45,380 bases of DNA from an uncultured Prevotellaceae bacterium (GCA_902779455.1 CACZBS010000030.1:1-45380); one strand, 5' to 3'; shown: positions 1-7,786, numbered from the stretch's first letter. Numbers and translations are program-made. Notes: generated from the letters alone by a model not told the origin.

Positions 1-3
1 GAG

Positions 4-66
4 GCGGGCGGCATGCACGCTATCCAGCTCCCCCTCTAAGATTAGAGGGGGGCAGGGGGGCGTTGA
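4..66. repeat. GC-rich palindromic intergenic repeat, copy 1
   Basis: The stretch runs from GCGGGCGGCATGCACGCTAT through CTCCCCCTCTAAG and ATTAGAGGGGGGCAGGGGGG to CGTTGA. Its centre is a CCCCCTCTAA/TTAGAGGGGG hairpin. The same sequence returns almost perfectly in the opposite orientation at 26779-26840, and its right half again at 26911-26956. It lies outside any recognisable gene at the edge of the window. No function is evident. Confidence 0.8.
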
Positions 67-220
67 CAACAGCGGAGTGGGGCATTGACTGCTGTCGGGC
101 ATTTGTCACCATATTGATTTTTAGGCCTAAAAAGGAATGAATTTGTAATAAAATTTTCAAGTTGTTTGACCTAATTTCATAACTGCTTAATAATCAGTCC
201 GTTTGCAAAACTGAAAACAA

Positions 221-300
221 GAAGCGGTGCTTTTCGATGAGAGAAGCGGTGCTTTTTGAGTCGAAAAGCACCGCTTCTTGACCTCAAAAGCACCGCTTCT
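221..300. repeat. GAAGCGGTGCTTTT hairpin element, copy 1
   Basis: Two forward copies of GAAGCGGTGCTTTT are followed by two reverse-complement copies, so the RNA of either strand can fold into one long nested stem. Four related elements occur at 8961-9020, 23098-23177, 32335-32394 and 41459-41541, always between genes. This one lies downstream of the sirtuin gene. The region 67-220 and 301-376 around it holds nothing I recognise. It may act as a terminator or be a dispersed REP/MITE-like repeat. Confidence 0.85.
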
Positions 301-376
301 CCTTTAACTAAGACATACTTTGTAAAGAATATTCACAATACATCCAACATCTTGATGTCCCGTCGTCTTGATGTCC

Positions 377-1063
377 TCAAAGGATAGCGAAGAGTTCGCG
401 CATGCCGGCCGAGGCGCCCTTGGCGATGTGATGGACGCCGCTCGGGGCGGAGACGTCGTTGGGGTCGATGAGGTAGATGGGCGTGGCGGGACGGACGTAG
501 TGGACCAGTCCGGCGGCGGGATAGACATTGAGGCTGGTGCCGATGATGATGAAGATGTCGGCCTCCATGGCCTCGCGTGCGGCCAGCTCGATGTTGGGCA
601 CGGCCTCGCCGAAGAAGACGATGTAGGGTCGGAGCAGCGAGCCGTCGCCGGCCAGGGTGCCCGGCTCGATCTGGCAGTCGTCGGGCGTCAGGGTGCGCTG
701 GTAGCGGGGGTCCTCGGGGTCGCGGCTGGAGCATACCTTCATCAGCTCGCCGTGCAGGTGGATGACGTTGGTGGAGCCGGCCTGCTCGTGCAGGTTGTCG
801 ACGTTCTGGGTGACGACCACCACCTCATATTTCTCCTCCAGTCGGGCCACCAGCCGATGGCCCTCGTTGGGCTTGACGCCCCAGCACTTGCGGCGCAGCA
901 TGTTATAGAAGTTGGTCACCAGCGTCGGGTCGGCCTCCCATCCCTCGTGCGTAGCCACCTGTGCCACGGGGTATTCCTCCCACAGTCCGTCGGCGTCGCG
1001 GAAGGTTCTGAGTCCGCTCTCGACCGACATGCCTGCGCCTGTCAATACAACTATTTTCTTCAT
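377..1063 (-). CDS. NAD-dependent protein deacylase, Sir2 family (CobB-like)
   Basis: This 228-residue protein is a sirtuin, an enzyme that removes acyl groups from lysine side chains using NAD+ in the cytoplasm. The start is the ATG at 1063, because GAGMS of the NAD-binding loop then sits about ten residues in; the longer frame to 1126 adds unlike sequence. Visible motifs are GAGMS, TFRD, TQNVDNLHEQAG and HLHGE with the catalytic histidine. The usual two CxxC zinc pairs are not seen; only scattered cysteines occur in that region. Class III sirtuins such as E. coli CobB read FYNARRR, with Tyr and Arg three apart that bind succinyl-lysine; here it reads FYNMLRR, so the expected Arg is Leu. Substrate preference is therefore uncertain. 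It is divergent from the FKBP operon. Confidence 0.93.
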   Translation of the reverse strand: MKKIVVLTGAGMSVESGLRTFRDADGLWEEYPVAQVATHEGWEADPTLVTNFYNMLRRKCWGVKPNEGHRLVARLEEKYEVVVVTQNVDNLHEQAGSTNVIHLHGELMKVCSSRDPEDPRYQRTLTPDDCQIEPGTLAGDGSLLRPYIVFFGEAVPNIELAAREAMEADIFIIIGTSLNVYPAAGLVHYVRPATPIYLIDPNDVSAPSGVHHIAKGASAGMRELFAIL

Positions 1064-1094
1064 ATCAATAACTGTAAGAATTATTAAAACTCTA

Positions 1095-1102
1095 CAAAAA
1101 TA
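1095..1102 (-). promoter_or_regulatory. Candidate -7 box of the sirtuin gene
   Basis: The minus strand reads TATTTTTG, matching the Bacteroidetes -7 consensus TAnnTTTG, about 30 nt upstream of the sirtuin ATG. No clear -33 TTTG was found. Confidence 0.5.
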
Positions 1103-1145
1103 GTGATTTTTCGCGAAATAACGCACATAAATCCCGGAAAATGTT

Positions 1146-1153
1146 TAACTTTG
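1146..1153 (+). promoter_or_regulatory. Candidate -7 box of the FKBP operon
   Basis: TAACTTTG matches the Bacteroidetes -7 consensus and lies 34 nt before the first FKBP start codon. The leader that follows is AT-rich and has no Shine-Dalgarno sequence. A -33 element is not obvious. Confidence 0.6.
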
Positions 1154-1187
1154 CACGATTTTAATTTATAGATAGAGAAAAAAGGTT

Positions 1188-1793
1188 ATGGATAAACTGA
1201 GCTATGCCCTCGGACTGGGCATCGGACAGCAGCTCTCGCAGATGGGAGCTCAGAATCTCAACGTAGATGATTTCGCACAGTCGATTCGCGACGTGCTCGA
1301 AGGCAACCCCCTGAAGATGAAGCATCAGGAGGCACAGCAGATCGTGCAGCAATACTTCATGGAGCAGGAGCAGAAGATGAACGCCCAGATGGCCGAGAAG
1401 GGCAAGATTGCCAAGGCCGAGGGCGAGAAATACCTGGCTGAGAACCAGAAGAAGGAGGGCGTCGTCACGCTGCCCAGCGGCCTGCAGTATCAGGTGCTGA
1501 AGGAGGGCAACGGCAAGAAGCCGACGGCCAAGGACCAGGTGAAGTGCCACTACGAGGGTTTCCTCATCGACGGCACCGTCTTCGACTCGAGCGTGGAGCG
1601 CGGCGAGCCCGCCGTGTTCGGCCTGCAGCAGGTCATCGCCGGATGGACCGAGGGTCTGCAGCTGATGCAGGAGGGCGCCAAGTATCGCTTCTTCATCCCC
1701 TATCGCCTGGCCTACGGCGAGGGTGGTGCCGGCCAGCTCATCCCGCCCTATGCCGCACTGATCTTCGACGTGGAGCTCATCGAGGTCCTTTAA
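1188..1793 (+). CDS. FKBP-type peptidyl-prolyl cis-trans isomerase, no signal peptide
   Basis: This 201-residue protein has an alpha-helical FKBP N-terminal dimerisation region (about residues 1-100) and a C-terminal FKBP domain (about 110-200). The FKBP core shows HYEGFLIDGTVFDSS, GWTEGLQLM and IPYRLAYGEGGAG, and it ends in a DVELIEV strand. It catalyses proline isomerisation and probably assists folding. The N-terminus MDKLSYALGLGIGQQL has no signal sequence, so it should stay in the cytoplasm, unlike the next two paralogues. It is first of three co-directional FKBP genes, with 50 bp to the next. The AAAAAAGG upstream is A-rich, as usual in Bacteroidetes, and not a real ribosome binding site. 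Confidence 0.95.
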   Translation: MDKLSYALGLGIGQQLSQMGAQNLNVDDFAQSIRDVLEGNPLKMKHQEAQQIVQQYFMEQEQKMNAQMAEKGKIAKAEGEKYLAENQKKEGVVTLPSGLQYQVLKEGNGKKPTAKDQVKCHYEGFLIDGTVFDSSVERGEPAVFGLQQVIAGWTEGLQLMQEGAKYRFFIPYRLAYGEGGAGQLIPPYAALIFDVELIEVL

Positions 1794-1843
1794 CAGAGAG
1801 AAAAGAAAAGACGTAACAAACATAATCATTTAAAGACAAAGCA

Positions 1844-2704
1844 ATGAAAAAGATTTCGTTCGTAGCCGCTATGGCTATCGCCGCCATCACGATGACGTCG
1901 TGCGACGGCAATGCTCCTCAGGCCAACCTGAAGAGCGATGTTGACTCGTTCAGCTATGCTCTCGGCATGGCTCAGACGCAGGGACTGAAGCCCTACCTGA
2001 GCGACCGCATGGGCGTCGACACCACCTATCTAGCCGACTTCATCAAGGGCGTCAACGAAGGCGCCAACGCCGGCGACGACAAGAAGCGCACCGCCTACTT
2101 CGCCGGTCTGCAGATCGGACAGCAGATCTCCAACCAGATGGTGAAGGGCTACAACTTCGAGCTCTTCGGCGAGGACAGCACGAAGACCATCTCGCTGCGC
2201 AACCTGCTCGCTGGTCTCGTCGCTGGCGTCTCGGGCAAGGGTGGCAAGATGACCATCCAGGAGGCTGACTCGACGGCCCAGGCCCTCATGGCACAGATCA
2301 AGGCCCATCGCTTCGACGCCAACAAGAAGGCCGGCGTGGCCTTCCTCGAGGAGAACGCCAAGAAGGAAGGTGTGAAGACCACCCCGAGCGGTCTGCAGTA
2401 CAAGGTGCTGAAGGAAGGCAAGGGCGCCCTGCCCACCGACACGTCGACCGTCGAGGTCAACTATGAGGGCCGCCTCATCGACGGCACCGTCTTCGACGCC
2501 AGCAACAAGTATGGCGACAAGCCCGCCACGTTCCGCGTCAACCAGGTCATCAAGGGCTGGACTGAGGCCCTCAAGATGATGCCTGCCGGATCCGAGTGGG
2601 AGATCTACATCCCCGAGGAGCTGGCCTACGGCGCACAGGGCTCGCGCGGCATCGACCCGCTGTCGGCTCTCATCTTCAAGGTGGAACTTGTCAACGTGAA
2701 GTAA
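1844..2704 (+). CDS. FKBP-type peptidyl-prolyl isomerase, lipoprotein
   Basis: The 286-residue product begins with a lipoprotein signal ending in MTSC (Cys at residue 20), so it should be anchored in a membrane and face the periplasm or surface. An N-terminal FKBP dimerisation region (about 30-165) with LKSDVDSFSYALGMAQTQGL precedes the FKBP domain (about 190-286) with NYEGRLIDGTVFDAS, GWTEALKMMPAG and IPEELAYGAQGS. It likely helps fold exported proteins. It is the middle gene of the three-gene FKBP operon and only 9 bp separate it from the next gene. The C-terminal half closely matches both neighbours, showing origin by tandem duplication. Confidence 0.95.
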   Translation: MKKISFVAAMAIAAITMTSCDGNAPQANLKSDVDSFSYALGMAQTQGLKPYLSDRMGVDTTYLADFIKGVNEGANAGDDKKRTAYFAGLQIGQQISNQMVKGYNFELFGEDSTKTISLRNLLAGLVAGVSGKGGKMTIQEADSTAQALMAQIKAHRFDANKKAGVAFLEENAKKEGVKTTPSGLQYKVLKEGKGALPTDTSTVEVNYEGRLIDGTVFDASNKYGDKPATFRVNQVIKGWTEALKMMPAGSEWEIYIPEELAYGAQGSRGIDPLSALIFKVELVNVK

Positions 2705-2713
2705 GAGACTCTC

Positions 2714-3619
2714 ATGAAACGCATCCTCATCGCAGCACTCGCCCTCATCGTGGCGAGTGCTTCTTTTACGACGGCCGAGGCCGCCAAGAAGAAGAAAAAG
2801 AAGGAGCAGGAGAAGCCCGCTGCTGAGGTGCTCGCACCCGTCAACCTCGTGAGCGGCAGCGACTCGCTCTCCTACGTCGCCGGCATGACCTTCACCGAGG
2901 GACTCATGCCCTACCTGATCAACCAGATGAAGGTCGACACCGCCTACATGGCCGACTTCGTCACCGGATTCCGCGAGGCCCTCTCGCTCAACGACGACCC
3001 CAAGGCCGTGGCCCGCATGGCCGGCATGCAGATTGCCGAACAGGTCAGCAAGCGCATGCTGCCCGGCATCCGACAGGAATTCACCGACACGCCCGACACG
3101 GTCATCGAGCAGACCCTCTTCCGCGGATTCACTGACGCACTGACTAACGACACCACCCACTTCACCACCCAGAAGGCCGTCGACGTCTTCCGCACCAAGC
3201 AGCAGGTCAACAAGCAGGCCAAGACGGCCAAGCTGACCGAGGCCGGACGCAAGTTCCTCGCCGAGAACAAACAGCGCGAGGGCGTCATCACCACACCCAG
3301 CGGACTGCAGTATGAAGTGCTCAAGCAGGGCGAAGGCGAAGTGCCCCAGAAGTCGGACAAGGTGAAGGTGCACTACGAGGGCCGCCTCATCGACGGCACC
3401 GTCTTCGACGCCTCGTCGAAGCACGGCACCGAGCCCGCCTCCTTCCGCGCCGACCAGGTCATCAAGGGATGGACCGAGGCCCTCACGATGATGCCCGTCG
3501 GCTCGAAGTGGCGCCTCTACATCCCCCAGGAGCTGGCCTACGGCGAGCGCCAGGCCGGACAGATCCCGCCCTACTCGACCCTCATCTTCGACGTCGAGCT
3601 CGTGGGCATCGACAAGTAA
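2714..3619 (+). CDS. FKBP-type peptidyl-prolyl isomerase, exported
   Basis: This 301-residue protein starts with a Sec signal peptide (residues about 1-24) without a lipobox cysteine, followed by a lysine run (AAKKKKKKEQEK) and then the FKBP N-terminal region. The catalytic FKBP domain (about 205-300) shows HYEGRLIDGTVFDASS, GWTEALTMMPVG and IPQELAYGERQAG. It should be a soluble periplasmic prolyl isomerase and chaperone. Together the three genes place one FKBP without a signal, one lipid-anchored and one secreted under a single promoter. The polylysine stretch just after the signal is unusual and might hold the protein at membranes or RNA; this is a guess. Confidence 0.95.
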   Translation: MKRILIAALALIVASASFTTAEAAKKKKKKEQEKPAAEVLAPVNLVSGSDSLSYVAGMTFTEGLMPYLINQMKVDTAYMADFVTGFREALSLNDDPKAVARMAGMQIAEQVSKRMLPGIRQEFTDTPDTVIEQTLFRGFTDALTNDTTHFTTQKAVDVFRTKQQVNKQAKTAKLTEAGRKFLAENKQREGVITTPSGLQYEVLKQGEGEVPQKSDKVKVHYEGRLIDGTVFDASSKHGTEPASFRADQVIKGWTEALTMMPVGSKWRLYIPQELAYGERQAGQIPPYSTLIFDVELVGIDK

Positions 3620-3649
3620 GCCGCCCCTGACCCTTCCGAGACTGACAGA

Positions 3650-3692
3650 CGGACTTTTGGGGCACAAATATGCTCCATAAGTCCGCTTGTTT
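3650..3692 (+). terminator. Likely terminator of the FKBP operon
   Basis: CGGACTT and AAGTCCG pair around an imperfect GGGGCA/TGCTCC extension, followed by CTTGTTTTGTT. The position 30 bp after the last FKBP stop fits a Rho-independent terminator. Confidence 0.6.
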
Positions 3693-3743
3693 TGTTACAA
3701 TTGTATTAAAAATACACGAAATGCGCATTTTTTTCCGATATAA

Positions 3744-3775
3744 GTTGCCAGTCTCAAGAATTTTGAGTACTTTTG
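3744..3775 (+). promoter_or_regulatory. Candidate promoter of the lrp operon
   Basis: The -7 box TACTTTTG (3768-3775) matches TAnnTTTG. GTTG at 3744-3747, 20 bp upstream, is a plausible -33 box. The Lrp start codon follows 25 bp after the -7 box. Confidence 0.55.
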
Positions 3776-3800
3776 TTTGTCCAAAACGAAACACACCAAA

Positions 3801-4274
3801 ATGGAAAAGATTGACAACCTTGACAAGAAGATCTTGAGTATTCTATCGAAGAATGCCCGCATTCCGTTTAAAGACGTTGCAGCTGAGTGCAACGTGTCGC
3901 GAGCCGCCATCCATCAGCGCGTGCAGCGACTCATCGAAAACGACGTCATCACCGGCAGCGGATTCGACGTCAACCCCAAGTCGCTGGGCTACAACACATG
4001 CACCTACGTGGGCATCACCCTCGAGCGAGGCTCCATGTACCGGGAAGTCGTCAAGCAACTCGAGCTCATCCCCGAGATCGTCGAGTGTCACTTCACCACC
4101 GGCCCCTACACCATGCTCGTGAAGCTCTTCGCCCGCGACAACGAGCAGCTGATGCAGCTCATCAACGCCCAGCTGCAGGAGATACCAGGCGTCGCGGCCA
4201 CCGAGACGCTCATCTCGCTCGAACAAAGCATCAAACGCGAAATACCCGTCGTTTTTAAAGACCTAGAAGAATGA
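3801..4274 (+). CDS. Lrp/AsnC family transcriptional regulator
   Basis: The 157-residue protein has an N-terminal winged helix-turn-helix (about 3-60, with FKDVAAECNVSRAAIHQRVQRL) and a C-terminal RAM ligand-binding domain (about 65-150). Lrp-family proteins bind amino acids and control amino-acid and peptide metabolism. The start is the ATG at 3801; an upstream TTG would add eight residues (TTG KTKHTK-like) and is less likely. Its TGA overlaps the ATG of the next gene in ATGA, so it is translationally coupled to the C26-M19 peptidase. The effector and targets are not visible, but the linkage suggests that it senses products of that enzyme, such as glutamate, cysteine or glycine. Confidence 0.92.
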   Translation: MEKIDNLDKKILSILSKNARIPFKDVAAECNVSRAAIHQRVQRLIENDVITGSGFDVNPKSLGYNTCTYVGITLERGSMYREVVKQLELIPEIVECHFTTGPYTMLVKLFARDNEQLMQLINAQLQEIPGVAATETLISLEQSIKREIPVVFKDLEE

Positions 4275-6130
4275 ACCGATTCGACCTGAACGCCCAACTC
4301 GCCGACGCCTACAGCCAGTTCAGCCTGCTGAAAGGCCAGCGGCCCGTCGTCGGCATCACCGGCAACTACGCCGACATGACCTGCAAGCTGGCCGAAGGCT
4401 ACTACAAGCAGGTGGCCGATGCCGGGGGCGCTCCCGTCATACTGCCTCCACTCGACGAGGCCGGCGCCATCAGCGCCATGCTCGACCACATCGACGCCCT
4501 GCTGCTCAGCGGCGGCGCCGACATCAACCCCCTCTACTGCGGTGAGGAGCCGTCGCCACGCCTGGGCGGCATCAATGCCGAGCGCGACCTGCCCGAGCTG
4601 CTCATCACCCGCATGGCCTACAACCGGCAGATGCCCATCCTCGGCATCTGTCGCGGCATTCAGACCCTCGCCGTCGCCCTCGGCGGCCATGTGCATCAGG
4701 ACATAGGCCTCCCCCCAACCCCCTCCGAAGGGAGGGGGAGCAAGAGCCCTGCCGGCGCCGTCCCCCTCATCAAGCACTCACAGGACGCCGACCGCGCCGT
4801 CCCCACCCACACCGTAGCCCTCACCCCCGGCTCCTCCCTCAGCTCCCTCTTCGCCGGCGCCCCCGCCGGTTCCATGGCCGCCGCCGGAGTCTCCGCCCCT
4901 TCCCGTCCGGTGGTCAGCGGCATTGCCGCTGACGCCCCCCTCATCCTCCCCGTCAATTCTTTCCATCACCAGGCCGTCAGCGAGCCCGGCCCCCATCTGC
5001 GCATCGCCGCCACAGCCCCCGACGGCATCATCGAGGCCGTCGAGAGCTCGGAGCACAAGGCCGTCATCGGCGTCCAGTGGCACCCCGAGTGCATGGCGGC
5101 GGCCGACGGGCAGCCCCTCTTCCGCTGGCTCGTCGACCAGGCCCGTCTCTACCGTCAGGTGCAACTGACCCACGACCACATCCTGACGCTCGACACCCAC
5201 TGCGACACGCCCATGCTCTTCCCCCAGGGCATCCGCTTCGACACACGCGACGAGCGCATCCTCGTCGACCTGCCCAAGATGACCGAGGGCCGCCTCGACG
5301 CCACCATCATGGTGGCCTACCTGCCCCAGCAGTGGGACAAGCAGCCGATGACGCCCCGCCAGTATGCCGACCACATCTTCGACGAAATTGAAGAAATAGC
5401 CTCAAAAAACGCCGATTCCATCGCACTGGCCCGCACCCCCGACGACCTCTGGCGCCACAAGCGCGAAGGCCGCCGCAGCATCATGCTCGGCATCGAGAAC
5501 GGACTGGCCCTCGAGGGCAATATCGCTAACCTTGAGCACTTCGCCAGCCGCGGCATCGTCTACATGACGCTCTGCCACAACGGCGACAACGACATCTGCG
5601 ACGCGGCCTCACGCTCCGAGCAGACCCACGGCGGCGTCAGCCCCTTCGGAGCCGACGTCATCCGCGAGATGAACCGCCTCGGCATCATCGTCGACCTGAG
5701 CCACGGCGGCGAGCGAAGCTTCTACGACGCCCTCGAGATCTCAGCCAAGCCCATCGTCTGCAGCCACTCCTCGTGCCGCGCCCTCTGCGACCACCCCCGC
5801 AACCTGACCGACGACCAGCTGCGGGCCCTCGCCCGCAAAGGCGGCGTCTGCCAGGTGACCCTCTATCCCGGCTTCCTCGCCGCCGACGGCCAGGCCACCA
5901 TCCTCGACGCCATGCGCCACCTGGACCACGCCGTCAGCCTGATGGGCATCGAGCACGTGGGCCTCGGCACCGACTTCGACGGCGACGGCGGCGTGCCCGG
6001 ACTGGCCGACGCCTCCGAGCTGACCAACTACACGCGCCAGCTGCTCGCGCGCCGCTACAGCGAAGAGGAGATCCAGATGCTCTGGGGCGGCAACTTCCTG
6101 CGCGTCATGCGCCAGGTGCAGGAGCGATAG
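4271..6130 (+). CDS. Fused gamma-glutamyl hydrolase (peptidase C26) and membrane dipeptidase (M19)
   Basis: This 619-residue protein joins two peptidases. Residues about 24-290 form a class I glutamine-amidotransferase-like C26 domain with nucleophile Cys127 in GICRG and the His271/Glu273 pair in QWHPE. Residues about 300-615 form an M19 renal-dipeptidase domain with metal ligands in THCDTP (His310, Asp312), GIENG (Glu409), DLSHGGE (His478) and CSHSSCR (His499). C26 enzymes cleave gamma-glutamyl bonds and M19 enzymes cleave dipeptides such as Cys-Gly, so one chain could take apart glutathione-like peptides; this is inference. No signal peptide is seen, so it is probably cytoplasmic. The C26 domain carries extra loops at about 146-163 (from a GC-rich palindrome) and 195-225 (Ala/Pro-rich). 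It overlaps lrp by 4 bp. Confidence 0.93.
   Translation: MNRFDLNAQLADAYSQFSLLKGQRPVVGITGNYADMTCKLAEGYYKQVADAGGAPVILPPLDEAGAISAMLDHIDALLLSGGADINPLYCGEEPSPRLGGINAERDLPELLITRMAYNRQMPILGICRGIQTLAVALGGHVHQDIGLPPTPSEGRGSKSPAGAVPLIKHSQDADRAVPTHTVALTPGSSLSSLFAGAPAGSMAAAGVSAPSRPVVSGIAADAPLILPVNSFHHQAVSEPGPHLRIAATAPDGIIEAVESSEHKAVIGVQWHPECMAAADGQPLFRWLVDQARLYRQVQLTHDHILTLDTHCDTPMLFPQGIRFDTRDERILVDLPKMTEGRLDATIMVAYLPQQWDKQPMTPRQYADHIFDEIEEIASKNADSIALARTPDDLWRHKREGRRSIMLGIENGLALEGNIANLEHFASRGIVYMTLCHNGDNDICDAASRSEQTHGGVSPFGADVIREMNRLGIIVDLSHGGERSFYDALEISAKPIVCSHSSCRALCDHPRNLTDDQLRALARKGGVCQVTLYPGFLAADGQATILDAMRHLDHAVSLMGIEHVGLGTDFDGDGGVPGLADASELTNYTRQLLARRYSEEEIQMLWGGNFLRVMRQVQER
4708..4741. repeat. GC-rich palindrome in frame inside the C26-M19 gene
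   Basis: CCTCCCCCCAACCCCCTCC-GAA-GGGAGGGGGAG is an imperfect inverted repeat. It adds a PPTPSEGRG-type peptide between GGHVHQDIGL and the conserved KHSQD region of the C26 domain. Similar palindromes occur in pnuC (23559-23600) and at the right edge (45274-45380). Confidence 0.75.
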
Positions 6131-6188
6131 CCGTCATTTCCGGACTTAACCAAAATCCTATTTTTAATCTACACCCTATTTTAACGTG

Positions 6189-7187
6189 ATGATCAGTAAG
6201 ATGCTACATATTTGCGCACTGGCAGCCCTCATGGCGGCTTGCGGCGGTGCGCAACAGAAAGCCACGACCGACGCCACCGCCAAGGCGGAGCCCGTCGGCC
6301 CAGTCTTCTCCGCCGACTCTGCCTTTGCCTACTGTCAGGCACAGTGCGACTTCGGTCCGCGGACGATGAACAGCCAGGCCCACGAACGCTGCGCCCAGTG
6401 GATCGTCGGCAAGATGGAGCAGTTCGGGCTCCACGTCACCGAGCAGCGCGCCACGCTCACCGGCTACGACGGCACCCGCCTGCTCTCGAACAACATCGTC
6501 GGCAGCTGGCGGCCCGACCTCACCGACCGCATCATGCTCTGCGCCCACTGGGACTCGCGCCCCTGGGCCGACAACGACCCCGACCCCGACAACTGGCAGA
6601 AACCCGTCATGGCCGCCAACGACGGCGCCTCGGGCGTCGCCGTCATGCTCGAGCTGGCCCGGCTGATCAGCAGCGACACCCTGTTCAATCCCCAGCTGGG
6701 CGTCGACTTCATCTGCTTCGACGCCGAGGACTGGGGCACCCCGCAGTGGAGCGACGAGCCCGACGACAGCCGCTCGTGGGCCCTCGGCGCCCAGCACTGG
6801 GCCGACCATCCCCACCGCGACGGCTATCGCGCCCGCTATGCCATCCTGCTCGACATGGTCGGCGGCCAGGGCGCCCGCTTCTACCGCGAAGGCTTCTCGC
6901 TGCGCTATGCCCCCGAGCTCGTCAGCCGCGTCTGGGCCGCCGCTCAGACCGTCGGCTTCGGCGGCTATTTCCCGCAGAAGGACGGCGGCTACATCACAGA
7001 CGACCACGGGCCCGTCAACGAGGTGGCCCACATCCCCTGCATCGACATCATCCCTTACTATCCCGACTGCGACGAGAGCTCCTTCGGCCCCACCTGGCAC
7101 ACCGTCCTTGACGACATGCAGCACATTGACCGCACGACCCTCCAGGCCGTCGGCCAGACCCTCGTGCAGGTGCTCTGGGGCGAATAA
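6189..7187 (+). CDS. Glutaminyl-peptide cyclotransferase-like M28 family lipoprotein
   Basis: The 332-residue product starts at the ATG 6189 (a GTG precedes it in frame) with a lipoprotein signal ending in LMAAC. It has an M28 zinc-hydrolase fold with AHWDSR (His120), ANDGASG (Asp145), DAEDWG (Glu180) and the late TWHTVLDD (His304). From memory, the pattern HWDSRPWADND, DMVGGQGA, TDDHGPVN and WHT-DD matches the type II glutaminyl cyclases described in Porphyromonas, Tannerella and Prevotella. These convert N-terminal glutamine of exported proteins to pyroglutamate in the periplasm. A plain aminopeptidase remains possible. Most signal peptides of secreted proteins here would leave Gln at +1, which fits. 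It stands 58 bp after the peptidase fusion and 40 bp before the sigma gene. Confidence 0.85.
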   Translation: MISKMLHICALAALMAACGGAQQKATTDATAKAEPVGPVFSADSAFAYCQAQCDFGPRTMNSQAHERCAQWIVGKMEQFGLHVTEQRATLTGYDGTRLLSNNIVGSWRPDLTDRIMLCAHWDSRPWADNDPDPDNWQKPVMAANDGASGVAVMLELARLISSDTLFNPQLGVDFICFDAEDWGTPQWSDEPDDSRSWALGAQHWADHPHRDGYRARYAILLDMVGGQGARFYREGFSLRYAPELVSRVWAAAQTVGFGGYFPQKDGGYITDDHGPVNEVAHIPCIDIIPYYPDCDESSFGPTWHTVLDDMQHIDRTTLQAVGQTLVQVLWGE

Positions 7188-7227
7188 GCCGGGAGTCCCC
7201 AAACTCAGCGTCACACCCCTTCCGACC

Positions 7228-7734
7228 ATGTCCGACCACAAGCGCGCATTCGAACAGCTGTTCCGTGAAAACTATTCACGGCTCTATGCCTATGCGTTCA
7301 GCATCCTGCAGTCGGAAGAGGACAGCCGCGACGCCGTCGACGAGGCCTTCGTCGACGCCTGGCACCATCGCGAGGCCATCAGCGAGGGCAAGACCGAATC
7401 CTACATCTTCATCAGTCTGCGCAACAAGTGCCTGACACAGCTGCGCCGGCAGACCGCGACCCACCCCCTGAGCGACGCCCTCCTGCACCGCCTCGAGGCC
7501 GAGACCGACGAGGAGTGGCGCGAGCGCGAGGAGCGCATCAGCCGCATCGAGCAGGCCATCGGGCAGCTCTCCGAGCGCACCCGCTACGTGCTCCATCAGT
7601 GCTACTACGAGCGGCGCACCTACCGCGACGTGGCCCAGCAGCTCGGCATCACCACCGACGGCGTGAAGAAGCACATCACGACGGCGCTGCGGTCGCTGCG
7701 CGGCATCTTTAACATAGATAAACACAAAACTTAG
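7228..7734 (+). CDS. ECF-type RNA polymerase sigma-70 factor
   Basis: This 168-residue protein has sigma region 2 (about 8-80: FRENYSRLYAYAFSIL, DAVDEAFVDAWHHR) and region 4 with a helix-turn-helix (about 108-160: LSERTRYVLHQCYYERRTYRDVAQQLGIT). It lacks regions 1 and 3, as extracytoplasmic-function sigmas do. The start is the ATG at 7228; the open frame upstream of it is a shadow of the cyclase gene. The next gene is its likely anti-sigma factor, and the SusC after that has an STN signalling domain, so the three form a FecI/FecR/FecA-like switch. It should direct polymerase to the sus genes when the receptor is loaded. Confidence 0.95.
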   Translation: MSDHKRAFEQLFRENYSRLYAYAFSILQSEEDSRDAVDEAFVDAWHHREAISEGKTESYIFISLRNKCLTQLRRQTATHPLSDALLHRLEAETDEEWREREERISRIEQAIGQLSERTRYVLHQCYYERRTYRDVAQQLGITTDGVKKHITTALRSLRGIFNIDKHKT

Positions 7735-7786
7735 TACCCATTCCCGTTTTCCAAAGTCTATTTAAATACAAAAAAGCGAACATAAT
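7734..7786 (+). promoter_or_regulatory. Candidate ECF-sigma promoter of fecR
   Basis: GTACCC (7734-7739) and GTCT (7756-7759) are separated by exactly 16 nt and are followed by AAGCGAACA. The same arrangement with the same 16-nt gap lies upstream of susC at 9087. The spacing is typical of ECF -35/-10 pairs. The first G is the last base of the sigma gene stop codon. Use by the neighbouring sigma factor is inferred. Confidence 0.6.

Noticed and set aside
2030-3667. 545-residue open frame on the minus strand across the FKBP genes
   Set aside because: It is an antisense shadow of GC-rich codons in two clear FKBP genes and shows only His/Gly/Leu/Val-rich sequence without motifs.
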